The notes beneath the pieces were generated by a model. That model did not search any database, had not been told where the DNA came from, and worked only from the letters and a program-made list of their open reading frames with translations. DNA of 64,000 nt from Acetobacter oryzoeni. GTDB lineage: Bacteria > Pseudomonadota > Alphaproteobacteria > Acetobacterales > Acetobacteraceae. Below, in pieces: positions 36,014-45,936 of the stretch (its first letter is position 1; each line of letters starts with the position of its first letter). The translations under genes and the position numbers were made by a program. The stretch is taken from positions 68,759-132,758 of the forward strand of contig NZ_CP042810.1 in NCBI RefSeq assembly GCF_004014775.2, read 5' to 3'.

Positions 36014-37273
36014 ATGACTGAGAAAACGACTGTAACCAGTCATCCCACAACAACACAAGCGCCTCCATATCCCACGGCCGCAGCACTTCCCACGCAGCAA
36101 GCCCCCAAGAATATTCGGTTTGATTTTAATGAAGGATGCCGGGTTCACCTCCCCTTGCTAGAAGAAACAGAAGGCACTTGGCGCGTTGAGCTTACAGATC
36201 TGGATACCGGAAATGTTTTGTTCGCACAGGCAGGGTTGAACCAAGCACTCGTTCGCTCATCCAAGCGTTGGTATGTACGGTTTGGCATTACAGTTTGGCA
36301 GGATGTCACTTCAGAAGACGGAAAAACCACTAGCATACAGGTTTTCTCCCACGCTTACGATTCAAAAGATAAGCAGGTACTCATCGTATTTCCTATTGGA
36401 ACATTGGGGGATACGTTGGCATGGATGCCGTATGCGGCACGTTTTGCTGAGGTGCGACAATCGCAGGTAACATGCGCCATGTCCGAGCTTCTGATTCCGT
36501 TATTTCAGGATGCTTACCCGCACATCAATTTTGTGACGCATGATGATGTGCGGGCCCAAAAACTGACAGAGCAGGCTTATGCCACTTATTACCTGGGCCT
36601 CTTTTTTGATGATGCTGCGTGTAACTGGCAGCCCTCAGACTTTCGTTTGGTAGGCTTGCACAAGACAGCAGCTTACATTTTGGGAGTGGCTCCCGAGGAA
36701 GAACCAGCAAAAATCAGTTTTCCAGATGAGGGCCGTCCTATTGAGGAACCTTATGTCTGTATTGCAGCTCAGGCATCATCTCAATGCAAATACTGGAACA
36801 ATCCAACGGGATGGGACGAAGTTATTAAATGGCTGAAAACCCAAGGATACCGGGTGGTCTGCATTGACCAGAAAACCGTACATGGCACGGGTATTGTCTG
36901 GAATCACATTCCGTATGGTGCAGAAGACCAAACAGGCAGTCGCCCTCTGACAGAACGCGCGCGTTGGCTGAAACATGCTGCGTTCTTTATCGGTTTGGGG
37001 TCTGGCTTGTCTTGGCTTGCGTGGTCTGCAGGAACCCCTGTGGTGATGATTGCTGGCTTCAGCCACCCCATAACCGAATTCGAAACGCCTTTCCGTATCA
37101 TCAACTGGCACACCTGTAACTCCTGCTGGAATGATCCGAAAGAGCGTTTTGATCACCACGATTTTTTGTGGTGCCCGCGGCATGCAAATACGCCGCGTCA
37201 GTTTGAATGCACACGTCTCATTACTGCTCAGCAAGTTATTCGCGCAGTAAAAACAATTATTTATAAAAGGTAG
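36014..37273 (+). CDS. Autotransporter strand-loop-strand O-heptosyltransferase (BAHT/TibC type)
   Basis: About 419 aa from the ATG at 36014 (GGTGA upstream; a GTG at 36002 is possible). The N-terminal part FDFNEGCRVHLPL and the VLIVFPIGTLGDTLAWMPYA motif start a GT-B glycosyltransferase. Later come PYVCIAAQASSQCKYWNNP and FFIGLGSGLSWLAWSAGTPVVM. The C-terminal cysteines HTCNSCWND, LWCPRH and QFECTRLI match the iron-binding set of bacterial autotransporter heptosyltransferases, which attach heptose to serines of AIDA-type repeats in the cytoplasm. It sits 5 bp upstream of an AIDA-like Hint protein, so its substrate is almost certainly that protein and probably also the paralogue at 31.8-35.0 kb. 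Confidence 0.9.
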   Translation: MTEKTTVTSHPTTTQAPPYPTAAALPTQQAPKNIRFDFNEGCRVHLPLLEETEGTWRVELTDLDTGNVLFAQAGLNQALVRSSKRWYVRFGITVWQDVTSEDGKTTSIQVFSHAYDSKDKQVLIVFPIGTLGDTLAWMPYAARFAEVRQSQVTCAMSELLIPLFQDAYPHINFVTHDDVRAQKLTEQAYATYYLGLFFDDAACNWQPSDFRLVGLHKTAAYILGVAPEEEPAKISFPDEGRPIEEPYVCIAAQASSQCKYWNNPTGWDEVIKWLKTQGYRVVCIDQKTVHGTGIVWNHIPYGAEDQTGSRPLTERARWLKHAAFFIGLGSGLSWLAWSAGTPVVMIAGFSHPITEFETPFRIINWHTCNSCWNDPKERFDHHDFLWCPRHANTPRQFECTRLITAQQVIRAVKTIIYKR

Positions 37274-37278
37274 AGAAT

Positions 37279-40200
37279 ATGACGGATATTACGTCTGATA
37301 CCACTATTGGTGGGAATAGTAGTAATGCCACGGAGCTAAACGGTGGCACAGTTGTTAGCGGCGCTCGGCTTTTTGTTAGCTCAGGTGGGACAGCTACACA
37401 TGTCAGCGCTACGATTAATGGATATATAAATGTTTGTGATGGGGGGAATGCGGTCAGTTCCTATCTGTCCGGTAGTGATCCTACGACCAGTGCAGCAGCA
37501 ACACTGAATGTATCATCCGGAGGCAATGCAAGCTTTACTTCAGCAGTAAGCGGCGCAAACATCATTGTCTATTCAGATGGTACAACTGATCATGATATTG
37601 CTGGCGCAGGCGGACAGGAAACTGTCTCCGGCACAGCAACGAATCTGACAGTTAATAACGGTCATGCCTATCTCTCTAAGGGTGGCAGTGGCGCCAACTG
37701 GACTGCTGAAAACGGTGGCTGGATCGGTGTATATGATGGCGGCACGTTAACCAGTGTTACAGTAACTGATGCGAATACATACGTCGATGTTCAGGGTGGG
37801 CAGGTCACCAATGCCACGGTTACCAGTAGTGGCATTCTTCAGATTGAAAATGGCGTAACCGTTTCTGTTATTAGTGCTACATCTGGTGGTTCCATCCAGG
37901 TTTCGAGTGGCGGCACAGCTACAGACGCTACCATTGGCACAGGTGGCGTTCTGGACGTTGCCAATGGTGGCTCAAGCATTTCTGCCACGCTTAGTGAATC
38001 GGATGCTACATTTAGTCTTTCTGGATCTGCTTCTGATACAACAGTTTCTGCCGGCGCTGTAAATGTTTATAAGGGCGGCGTACTTACCAGCACTACAGTT
38101 CAGAGTGGTATTGTCACTCTCTCTGGTGGCAGCGCTTCTCATGTAAGCGCAACAAATGGTAGCGGCGGCATTATTGTTGGTGGAACTGATAGTAGTGGCA
38201 ATGTTATTAGTGGCAGTTTAACATCTGCAACGCTTGCCAGTGGTGGATATGTCCATATTTCTGCTGGTGGCACTGCAACTTCTGATGTCGTTTCCAGCGG
38301 CGGTACGGAGTATGTAGACAAGGGCGGCAACAGTATTTCCGCTCAAATTGTCACCTCAAATGCCAATATCATTGTATCAGCCGGTGGTTCGGCCACCGAT
38401 GCAACAATCGTCAGTGGCTACGCAACAGTTTACGATAGCGGAACCATGGTGGGCGGTTCCATTCAAAGTGGAATTATCACTGTTTCCGGTGGTGTTGTTT
38501 CCAATGTAACGGCTGACAATGGCGGGGGTTTTGATGTTTCCGGTGGGAGCGTTTCTGGCCTTCAGCTGAATACAGGTGGCTTTGTTAACCTTTACGATGG
38601 CGGCTCTGCTACGGATATTACTGGCAGCGGAAGCAATCTTAGTAGCGGTGGAAATGGTGGTATAAATATTTCTGGTGGCACACTTACGAGTGCATCTTTT
38701 CAAGATGGAAGCACTCTGAGTGCCACAGGCGGGACGATTACAAGCGCTACATTCAATAGCAATGGTTACGGCTTTGCGTCCAATGCATCTCTGACAGACA
38801 CACATATTAATCCGAACGGCAATCTGGTTGTTTATGCTGGCGCCACAACAACCAATACAGTGGTAGATGGCACGGGGGCTGAGGAGAACTCTACTTTCGA
38901 AGCAATCTCGGCTGGCGGTAGCTCTATTAATGCCACAATCGAAAATGGTGGCTACCAATATGCGAACGCAAGTGCCACAATTATTAACCCGACCGCTAAA
39001 AATGGCGGGAATATCATCATTCATTCCCAAGGTATCTTAAGTGGTGCGACAATTTCTCAAGGTGGGTCATTAAGCATTGAAAGTGGCGGCCAGCTAAACG
39101 GTACTGTTACTCTGCAAGATGGTGGGAAAGCAACAATCTATCCAGATGGCGGCGGCGTTATCAATTTGGGTGGAGACGACAACACGGGCTTGGTTATTTC
39201 TGGTCTGACTTCAGATCCGACATCTGATGTTGTCGTCAGCACAGAAATTGATGATTTTACTGGGAGTACTGCAGGTAGCTCTGATGGGATTGAGCTGGCA
39301 GGACTGAAAGCTTCTGACGTTACTGCAGTAACAGTCAATACAGATGACGCTGTTCTGACCCTCACGAATGGTAAAACCGTTACTCTTAATATCAAGGGGG
39401 CCGGGAGCGTAGGATATAATATTTCTGAGTCGGCCGAAGATGGCTCTCTGATTTACGAAGTCTGTTTCCTGTCTGGCAGTATGATCCGGACCTCAGAAGG
39501 CGATGTAGCGGTTGAAGATATCCAGATTGGTGATCAAGTCGTTGCCTTTGATTGGAAAAACAACAAGGACATCACGCGCCCTGTCGTATGGGTGGGCAAA
39601 GCACATGCAAATGTTCGTCCTGGCTTACCGGATGACGAGGCAGGTTACCCTGTACGTGTTCTTAAAGATGCCATTTCTGATGGTGTGCCCTACAAGGACA
39701 TGCTGATTACGTCTGAACATTGCCTGTTCTTTGAAGGTAGATTTGTGCCCGTTCGTATGCTGGTGAATGGTACTTCAATTTTCTATGACAAGTCCATTAC
39801 CTCTTACGATTACTATCATGTGGAAACAGATCAGCATTCTGTCATCACAGCCGATGGCATGTTGACTGAAAGTTATCTGGATACAGGTAATCGTCATGCG
39901 TTCCGTCAGAAAGGCAAAATTGCAGCTTTGCGCATTCATACCAAAAGTTGGGAAGATAATGCCGGGGCTCCGCTGTGTGTCGAGCGCTCCTTTGTAGAGT
40001 CTCTGTTTCACAAGCTGAAGGTGCGTGAAAACACTGTGCTTGGGTGTGCTGTGCCAACAGAGCAGGCCGAATTGACGGAAGATCCCAATCTCCATCTAGT
40101 AACACAGGCAGGAGCAGTTATTCGTCCGGTAAGGCAGGAAGACCAGCGTTACAGCTTTATGCTGCCCGCCAATACGCAGTCTGTACGCATTGTTTCACAC

Positions 40201-40512
40201 GCCAGTCGCCCAGCTGATGTGATCGGACCGTTTGTGGATGATCGACGTCAGATGGGTGTGGCTGTAGCGGACGTATACTTTATTACGGCCAAAAAACTGC
40301 ATCCCGTGACGACGCATCTTCAGGCAGACAAGCCGGAAGGTTGGTATGATACAGACTGGACAGATTGCGCATGGACAAACGGCAATGCCGTGCTGCCATT
40401 GGGTGATTTCACCAAAGGGAATATGGGCCTTCTCTCCATGACCATCCGTGCAAAAGGACCATATCTGCGCAATACGCAGCTGAAATCTAACACCAAAAAA
40501 CAGTCTGCTTAA
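37279..40512 (+). CDS. AIDA-like beta-solenoid protein with C-terminal Hint domain (second copy)
   Basis: 1077 aa, in an operon directly after the heptosyltransferase (AAAGG 8 bp before the ATG). About 720 residues of strand-loop-strand repeats (SSGGTATDATIGTGG style, rich in Ser/Thr/Gly) are followed by a Hint domain (VCFLSGSMIRTSEGDVAVED, DMLITSEHCLFF, HVETDQHSVI) and a 200-residue C-terminal part ending in WYDTDWTDCAW...GDFTKGNMGLLS. The C-terminal 370 residues are much more conserved with the first copy than the repeat region is, as expected for a fixed anchoring/processing part and a variable passenger. No signal peptide is visible. Confidence 0.87.
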   Translation: MTDITSDTTIGGNSSNATELNGGTVVSGARLFVSSGGTATHVSATINGYINVCDGGNAVSSYLSGSDPTTSAAATLNVSSGGNASFTSAVSGANIIVYSDGTTDHDIAGAGGQETVSGTATNLTVNNGHAYLSKGGSGANWTAENGGWIGVYDGGTLTSVTVTDANTYVDVQGGQVTNATVTSSGILQIENGVTVSVISATSGGSIQVSSGGTATDATIGTGGVLDVANGGSSISATLSESDATFSLSGSASDTTVSAGAVNVYKGGVLTSTTVQSGIVTLSGGSASHVSATNGSGGIIVGGTDSSGNVISGSLTSATLASGGYVHISAGGTATSDVVSSGGTEYVDKGGNSISAQIVTSNANIIVSAGGSATDATIVSGYATVYDSGTMVGGSIQSGIITVSGGVVSNVTADNGGGFDVSGGSVSGLQLNTGGFVNLYDGGSATDITGSGSNLSSGGNGGINISGGTLTSASFQDGSTLSATGGTITSATFNSNGYGFASNASLTDTHINPNGNLVVYAGATTTNTVVDGTGAEENSTFEAISAGGSSINATIENGGYQYANASATIINPTAKNGGNIIIHSQGILSGATISQGGSLSIESGGQLNGTVTLQDGGKATIYPDGGGVINLGGDDNTGLVISGLTSDPTSDVVVSTEIDDFTGSTAGSSDGIELAGLKASDVTAVTVNTDDAVLTLTNGKTVTLNIKGAGSVGYNISESAEDGSLIYEVCFLSGSMIRTSEGDVAVEDIQIGDQVVAFDWKNNKDITRPVVWVGKAHANVRPGLPDDEAGYPVRVLKDAISDGVPYKDMLITSEHCLFFEGRFVPVRMLVNGTSIFYDKSITSYDYYHVETDQHSVITADGMLTESYLDTGNRHAFRQKGKIAALRIHTKSWEDNAGAPLCVERSFVESLFHKLKVRENTVLGCAVPTEQAELTEDPNLHLVTQAGAVIRPVRQEDQRYSFMLPANTQSVRIVSHASRPADVIGPFVDDRRQMGVAVADVYFITAKKLHPVTTHLQADKPEGWYDTDWTDCAWTNGNAVLPLGDFTKGNMGLLSMTIRAKGPYLRNTQLKSNTKKQSA

Positions 40513-40537
40513 TCGGTCCTGTTAAGTTAAGCGTAAA

Positions 40538-40568
40538 GAGGGCTTTCTCTTTCTTCGGGAAAGCCCTC
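40538..40568 (+). terminator. Hairpin after the second Hint gene
   Basis: GAGGGCTTTC, an 11-base loop, then GAAAGCCCTC: a perfect 10-bp stem 25 bp after the stop. Only a short A/T run follows, so termination strength is uncertain. Confidence 0.6.
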
Positions 40569-40590
40569 CCCTATAAAAAAATATTCTAAA

Positions 40591-41862
40591 TGGAGGGCTC
40601 TAAAAGCCTCTTGGTTTTGAGGCCCTCCCTGTGATTCCATTTCTTCGGTTTTTATTGGAGGAACGGCGATATGAAACAGCCCGATTTCTTTGATGTTGAA
40701 GAGCGGCTTACCCGATTAAGCGGGCTAGGAAATCAGCTTGAAACATGTTTCCGGACCGTGAATTTTGAGGCGTTCCGCACTGATCTGGACAAAAATCTGG
40801 CCTATTCAGACAGGAGCAAAGGCGGTCGTCCGCCGTTTGATCCGGTGCTGATGTTCAAAATCCTGGTCATCCAGACGCTGAACAATCTGTCCGATGACCG
40901 AACGGAGTATCTGATCAATGACCGTCTCTCTTTCATGCGCTTTCTTGGTCTGGGGCATTCGGACCGCGTTCCGAATGCCAAAACGATCTGGTTGTTTCGT
41001 GAGCGTCTGACCGAGGCAGGCGCCATCCAGCAGCTGTTCGAGCGCTTTGACGCCACCCTGCGTAACGCTGGGTATCTGCCGATGTCCGGCCAGATCCTGG
41101 ATGCCACGCTGGTGGCAGCGCCAAAGCAGCGCAATACCAACGGGGAGAAAGAGGATCTTCGTGAAGGGCGGATCCCACAGGACTGGCAGGACAAGCCGGC
41201 AAAGCTGTCCCACAAGGACAGGCACGCCCGCTGGACGCTGAAATTCACGAAGGCGAAGCGTCAGGATGACGGGACGCTCCCGGCCACGGACCTCGCCATT
41301 CCGTTCTTTGGTTACAAATCACATGTTTCCATCGATCGAAAGTTTCGACTGATCCGGAAATGGAAGACGACGGATGCCGCTGTCAGTGATGGTGCCAGAC
41401 TGCGCGAGGACCTGCTGGATAAAACCAATACGGCCTCAACGGTCTGGGCCGACACCGCGTATCGCTCGAAAGCCAATGAGGACTTCATGGAAAAGGAGGG
41501 CTTTGTCTCGAAGGTTCACACGAAAAAGCCGCATCTCAAGCCTATGCCACGCCATATCCAACGGTCCAATGCAGGGAAGTCGGTGATCCGCTCGCGTGTC
41601 GAGCATGTCTTTGCCGATCAGAAATCACAGACAGGGCTGTTCGTCCGAACAGTGGGTATCACCCGGGCCACAATGAGGATCGGTCTGGCCAATATTGTCT
41701 ACAACATGCGCCGCTTCCTCTTCCTCGAGAAGTTGAATGCGGGCACGTAGCCACCCCGGTGGCGATACTCCCCGGTCTGCTCAAATCGCAGAGCGAAAAT
41801 CAGGATAAGGAACCTGAAATCACGCACAAGAGCACTCAGTCAAAGGTTTTTCGAACCCTCCA
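40591..41862 (+). mobile_element. Complete IS5-family insertion sequence
   Basis: About 1.27 kb with one transposase gene. The ends are imperfect inverted repeats: TGGAGGGCTCTAAAA on the left and TGGAGGGTTCGAAAA read inward from the right. No clear target duplication could be read at these borders. It lies directly downstream of the Hint operon. Confidence 0.75.
40671..41750 (+). CDS. IS5-family transposase
   Basis: 359 aa, full length for IS5-group DDE transposases. The N-terminal helix-turn-helix region (GRPPFDPVLMFKILVIQTL, RLSFMRFLGL) is followed by the catalytic triad: Asp in GQILDATLVAAPK, Asp in TVWADTAYRS, and Glu in SRVEHVFADQK. The IVYNMRRFLFLE tail is typical. It has GGAGGAACGG upstream and appears intact, so the element may be active. 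Confidence 0.94.
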   Translation: MKQPDFFDVEERLTRLSGLGNQLETCFRTVNFEAFRTDLDKNLAYSDRSKGGRPPFDPVLMFKILVIQTLNNLSDDRTEYLINDRLSFMRFLGLGHSDRVPNAKTIWLFRERLTEAGAIQQLFERFDATLRNAGYLPMSGQILDATLVAAPKQRNTNGEKEDLREGRIPQDWQDKPAKLSHKDRHARWTLKFTKAKRQDDGTLPATDLAIPFFGYKSHVSIDRKFRLIRKWKTTDAAVSDGARLREDLLDKTNTASTVWADTAYRSKANEDFMEKEGFVSKVHTKKPHLKPMPRHIQRSNAGKSVIRSRVEHVFADQKSQTGLFVRTVGITRATMRIGLANIVYNMRRFLFLEKLNAGT

Positions 41863-42358
41863 TCTTGAGCGTCCCCACCCAGGACATGAACCGGACCACG
41901 ATCGCTTATTGACTATTTGAGTTACCTCTCTTTTTCTTACGAGAAGAGACTACGCTAACGGCTCATGTCGACTTCAGATGCAGATAAATTACCTGTTGAT
42001 CCTGACAAGGAGAAACTCGCCGAACCTCTGGATCCGGCTGATATGGGCACCGATTTCCATACAGTCCCATGTGTTCTCCTAAGGGGTTGACTGCCCCTCA
42101 AGCCGCATTTTCTCTCCGGAAACGATAATGATGGCTCTATCATTCCCAATGAATGCGATACAAAATCGTAATTATTCCAATATTGTCGGAGCGCTACGAG
42201 GTTAAGCAAATGGATTATGCTCGACATCTCCCTTTCCCTCTATCTTGAATACAATATTCCGAGACACGGGGCCTTTTATGGAAGGCCCCGTAGCCCTCTC
42301 GTTTTAATAAAAACCCAGACAAAAACGGCATCTTTGAGATAGGATGTACGTTTACGTT
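41863..42358. other. Intergenic, one small doubtful frame and a hairpin
   Basis: A 41-codon plus-strand frame (41965-42090) starts MSTSDADKLPVDPDKEKLAE, but it has no good ribosome site and no recognised relatives. At 42266-42291 ACGGGGCCTT, six bases, AAGGCCCCGT forms a perfect 10-bp stem with TTTT a little further on, probably a terminator. Confidence 0.4.
42266..42291 (+). terminator. Perfect 10-bp stem-loop
   Basis: ACGGGGCCTT / AAGGCCCCGT with a 6-base loop; a TTTT lies about 10 bp downstream. It separates the IS region from the gene at 42359 (opposite strand). Confidence 0.55.
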
Positions 42359-42724
42359 TTACGCCGCTATCGATGTCGATCGCGCGTTTTTTGCAGATAA
42401 TGGCAAACGGCACGCAAAATCAGAAGCCAGAGGATCGCACCCAGCTGGGGCAAGTTTACCCCTCTGGACGAGACTTGCCAGCAAGGCACGAAGTCTAGTC
42501 TCAGAGACGCCGGTATAGGTCTGGAGTGATGTCAGAGTTACGCCCCGTCCATCATGGCCCAGACGGCGAAACAAGGAGATGACACGCTCTTCCAGCATAT
42601 CATCACCAAAGATGGGACATGTTACCATCACACGCCTCCATCCAATCGGTTGCGCCTTTTCCGAGAAACCGTACGCAGGAAGCAGCGATAGCGTAAATAG
42701 AGTCTTTTCAGTTTCGACATCCAT
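42359..42724 (-). CDS. Hypothetical protein with winged-helix-like segment
   Basis: 121 aa. I do not recognise it. The part LTSLQTYTGVSETRLRALLASLVQRGKL has the spacing of a winged helix (helix-turn-recognition helix and start of a wing), so it could be a small DNA-binding regulator. AGGAGG lies only 2 bp before the ATG, which is close but supports translation. It is divergent from the recombinase gene by about 300 bp. Confidence 0.55.
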   Translation of the reverse strand: MDVETEKTLFTLSLLPAYGFSEKAQPIGWRRVMVTCPIFGDDMLEERVISLFRRLGHDGRGVTLTSLQTYTGVSETRLRALLASLVQRGKLAPAGCDPLASDFACRLPLSAKNARSTSIAA

Positions 42725-43030
42725 ATCCTCCTATTAAAGCAACATGGATCTCAATCGTTTAGTTCAGGACGCTTAAGGTCAGACCCGAAGGCATCTGACA
42801 CACCTAAGATTGGAAGGGATTTTTTCCTCGTCAAGTGGTCCAGAAATATAGAAATTTCCTCATTATACGGGTGATGGAGCAACCTAGGAATATCAAGGGT
42901 ATCACAGGCTATCGGATGAAGAGACAAGAAACTGTTTGAACAGATTTTCTGAATCTCAAAGTTTCAGAGAGAACTTCGAAAACAAGTTTACTTCTGGTCT
43001 AATCTCCCAAGATCATTAGAATAACGAGTC
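42725..43030. other. Intergenic region, nothing specific
   Basis: About 300 bp of divergent leader between a minus- and a plus-strand gene. No repeat or site was recognised. If the recombinase acts in cis, its core site could be here. Confidence 0.3.
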
Positions 43031-44521
43031 ATGCTTGATACCCTGCATATAACTGGCTCCTGGCCGGTTTTACGTTCTTATGTTCTTGAGCAGGTAGATC
43101 GTCTGACCTGCCAACGTCTGAATGATCCCCAGGCCTCAATTGATATTTTGCGGCCTATTCTCTCGACGGCACATTTTTCCCCACCGCTTCCTGTGTTGAT
43201 CGCCGGCAGTGCACTTCCCGATGGATCCTTCCTGCCAGATACCGAATTGCCCCGCCGTGCGGAACATGCCGCCGCTGCAGGAGAAACTGTCAAGGCGATC
43301 TTTCCTACTTTGCCTTCTGGCTATCAGATCGAACTGGCGTTGGAAATTGACTGCGAAAAACTGGCGTTCGTTGCCACATTGGTGTCATCCAAGATCAGCA
43401 GTAACAGTGGCCCACGAGCCGAGAAAGAAGACACTTCAAAGATTCTGCCTCCCGCACCTATCGGGCAGGCTCCAGCCAACGTAACACGCTGGTTTTCAGC
43501 ATTTTGCGAAATCGATATACCAGAGCACGATGGGCGGCTTGAAACATCGCAAGCAGCTGTGGGAGCATTCTTGCAACATGGCAAGTCCGCAAATACGCGG
43601 CGTGCCTATCGTTCAGCTATTAAGGGATGGTGTGCCTGGACAAACCGTCATGGTCTCCCTGCCCTGCCCGCACGCAGCACAGATGTGGCGACCTATCTCG
43701 CAGATCTTGCGCTCCGTGGTCGCAAGCCGACGACGATCGAACTGCATCGTGCAGCACTTCGCTACCTCCATCACATCGCTCAACTTCCTATCCCGACTGC
43801 CCAGGCTTTGGTCACGGAAACAGTGGCTGGTATCCATCGATCTCCTGGCAAGGAAATGCCGCGGCAGGTCAAAGGTCTGACATGGGACATGATGTGCGAA
43901 GTGATTGATGCAATCCCGATGACCACATTGGTAGACGCACGCGATCGAGCAATCCTCCTGATCGGTTATGGTGGGGCGTTACGACGCTCGGAGTTGGCGT
44001 CTATTCAGCTTGAATACGTCACTCTGGATGATGACTACATGCGGATTACGCTCCCTCAATCCAAGGGCGATAAGCAGAACAAGGGCACTGTGGTCGTTAT
44101 TCCCCGTGGTATTACGCGCTTTTGTCCGGTTCGTGCGTGGGAGACGTGGTTACGGCTATCAGGTCTTAAACCGCGCAAGAAAACGGCAAACGACCATTCC
44201 ACGACAGCGGCCTTTCCACGCATCTGGTCTCCTGCGGCCTCGAAACTAGGTGCGTCACCCCCTCTCCCGAAAATTGGCACACAAAGTCTCTCTGACTGGT
44301 CTGTGGCCAAGATCATCAAACGACGATGCCTTGCCGCCGGCCTCGAAGGAGACTTTAGCGGACATAGTCTGCGTCGTGGGGCCATCACGACGGGGGCGCA
44401 AGACAATTACGATCTGATGGCGCTCAAGCGTTTCTCGCGTCACCGGGATTACCGTGTCCTGGAAGCTTATATTGAGGATGATCAGGCTCTAACCCGACAT
44501 CCAGGAAAAAGTCGGTTTTGA
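43031..44521 (+). CDS. Tyrosine recombinase (integrase/resolvase), plasmid type
   Basis: 496 aa with an extra 150-residue N-terminal part of unknown role. A SAM-like core-binding domain (SANTRRAYRSAIKGWCAW... DVATYLADLALRG) precedes the catalytic domain. The active-site residues are visible: Arg in GGALRRSELA, Lys in PQSKGDKQNK, His-x-x-Arg in GHSLRRGAI, His in SRHRDYRV and the nucleophile Tyr in LEAYIED. It probably resolves plasmid multimers or moves a cassette. Its position beside the origin favours multimer resolution. Confidence 0.9.
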   Translation: MLDTLHITGSWPVLRSYVLEQVDRLTCQRLNDPQASIDILRPILSTAHFSPPLPVLIAGSALPDGSFLPDTELPRRAEHAAAAGETVKAIFPTLPSGYQIELALEIDCEKLAFVATLVSSKISSNSGPRAEKEDTSKILPPAPIGQAPANVTRWFSAFCEIDIPEHDGRLETSQAAVGAFLQHGKSANTRRAYRSAIKGWCAWTNRHGLPALPARSTDVATYLADLALRGRKPTTIELHRAALRYLHHIAQLPIPTAQALVTETVAGIHRSPGKEMPRQVKGLTWDMMCEVIDAIPMTTLVDARDRAILLIGYGGALRRSELASIQLEYVTLDDDYMRITLPQSKGDKQNKGTVVVIPRGITRFCPVRAWETWLRLSGLKPRKKTANDHSTTAAFPRIWSPAASKLGASPPLPKIGTQSLSDWSVAKIIKRRCLAAGLEGDFSGHSLRRGAITTGAQDNYDLMALKRFSRHRDYRVLEAYIEDDQALTRHPGKSRF

Positions 44522-44678
44522 ATCGATATAGGCTTAATTCTGCATTTCCTAATCTCAAAAACGAAGAAAGGCCGTCGCCTGATATTTCAAAATTCAGATA
44601 TCTAAAATCGATGCATGAAGAATTTTTACACTCACAGTAACTCCTACTTTTTGGGAGCCGACTCGTATTGGAGGTAAT

Positions 44679-44975
44679 TTGGACTCTCTCCACGGGTATA
44701 AAATATATCCGTGACCCTTCGGTTTCATTGGACTCTTTCCACGATGTCCAACTTTTATCAAGCGAACTTATCCACAATCTAGTTTACGCACCAAATCTTA
44801 TCCTTTGGACTCTACCCGCGGTAAGTTTGGACTCTCTCCACGATAATGGGCTTATCCCTTGGACTTTGCCCACACATAAACTAATAAAGAATCAAATAAT
44901 AACAAATAGTTTTTGTGGACAGAGTCCAAAGAACCGTGGACAGAGTCCAAATTCCTTGTCGTGGACAAAGTCCAA
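44679..44975 (+). repeat. oriV: Iteron array, putative replication origin
   Basis: Eight copies of a 16-base unit like TTGGACTCTCTCCACG. Five are direct (starting at 44679, 44728, 44805, 44827 and 44859) and three inverted (44914-44929, 44935-44950, 44960-44975). They lie just upstream of repA, with AT-rich DNA between the two sets. Direct copies probably bind RepA to open the origin. The inverted trio overlaps the repA promoter region and could serve autorepression. Two more copies follow the gene. Confidence 0.88.
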
Positions 44976-45012
44976 ATTGACGAACAAATTTTCCTTATGA
45001 CATTGTTCAAGT

Positions 45013-45936
45013 ATGGGACAGATTCATAGCTTACTAGACAGATTTGGCGTTGAAGAAATGCGGCGATTAGCCTCACTTGAGGATAAAACACAACGCCTGT
45101 GTGTCGAAGCTGCTCATGAAGTAATGTCTGATGAAGATCAGGCTATTGGTATAGCTCATGCAGGATTTGCAATGGCCGCTTTACCACATAAAAAAATCTC
45201 AGAATCTATTTGGCGCCGCGAAGGAGGTTCAATCCAACTTCTGGTAGAAAGTGGTTTAGATAAAGAAAATAAAGCCGTAGGCGTGCCATTTGGTGCAATG
45301 GCTAGACTTATCCTTCTATATCTACAAACACAAGCCGTAAGAACCAGATCCAGAGAAGTCGAGCTCGGATCCAGTATGAATGCTTGGTTAAAAGCAATGG
45401 GTGTTTCAGTCGGTGGCAAAACCTATATTGCTGTTAGAGATCAAGCTAATCGTATTAGTCGATGCCGTCTGACGTTCACTAGAACAAATGCTGGTGCAGA
45501 AATTATAACTAACGGTGCGTTTGTCCGTGACGCCATCATGCCAATTGAATCTGAAAATGGAAACCAACTATCATTTTGGAAAGAAGCCGTAAGACTAGAT
45601 GAAGGCTTTTATGAGAGCCTTATTGAACATCCACTTCCTCTTCGTGAAATCGCAATTCGACAAATATCTAATAAATCTAAGGCAATCGATATTTATATCT
45701 GGTTGGCTTACAGATTACATGTACTTAACGATCCGCTTACTTTAAGTTGGAATACATTAAAAAATCAGTTCGGTCCGGAATATAAAGAATTACGATATTT
45801 TAAAAAAGACATTGTTACTCCGCTTAAAATTGCTCTCTCAGTCTACCCGGAAGCTAAGGTACAGATGGACGATAAATATGGAATCATTCTTTATCCTTCT
45901 CCACCGCCAATTCCCGAAAAGCGAATTGGGAGGTAA
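45013..45936 (+). CDS. repA: Plasmid replication initiator RepA
   Basis: 307 aa, the RepA initiator type common on acetic acid bacterial plasmids. Family features include PFGAMARLILLYLQTQAVRT, ELGSSMNAWLKAMGVSVGGK (winged-helix), and KAIDIYIWLAYRLHVLN with LSWNTLKNQFG in the second half. It is flanked on both sides by its iterons, which is strong support for function. It should bind them to start replication and to control its own level. Confidence 0.92.
   Translation: MGQIHSLLDRFGVEEMRRLASLEDKTQRLCVEAAHEVMSDEDQAIGIAHAGFAMAALPHKKISESIWRREGGSIQLLVESGLDKENKAVGVPFGAMARLILLYLQTQAVRTRSREVELGSSMNAWLKAMGVSVGGKTYIAVRDQANRISRCRLTFTRTNAGAEIITNGAFVRDAIMPIESENGNQLSFWKEAVRLDEGFYESLIEHPLPLREIAIRQISNKSKAIDIYIWLAYRLHVLNDPLTLSWNTLKNQFGPEYKELRYFKKDIVTPLKIALSVYPEAKVQMDDKYGIILYPSPPPIPEKRIGR

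Noticed and set aside
37874..39030. Long open frames on both strands inside the second Hint gene
   Set aside because: Repetitive Gly/Ser/Thr codons leave other frames open; these are shadows.
38377..39030. A 217-codon Cys/Ile-rich antisense frame in the repeat region
   Set aside because: Its composition mirrors the repeats; no ribosome site or family features.
41965..42090. Small acidic frame MSTSDADKLPVD
   Set aside because: Plausible start but no ribosome site and no recognised relatives; not enough support for a gene.
44679..44975. Regularly repeated 16-base units could suggest a CRISPR array
   Set aside because: Spacing is irregular, units occur in both orientations, and they flank repA; they are iterons.
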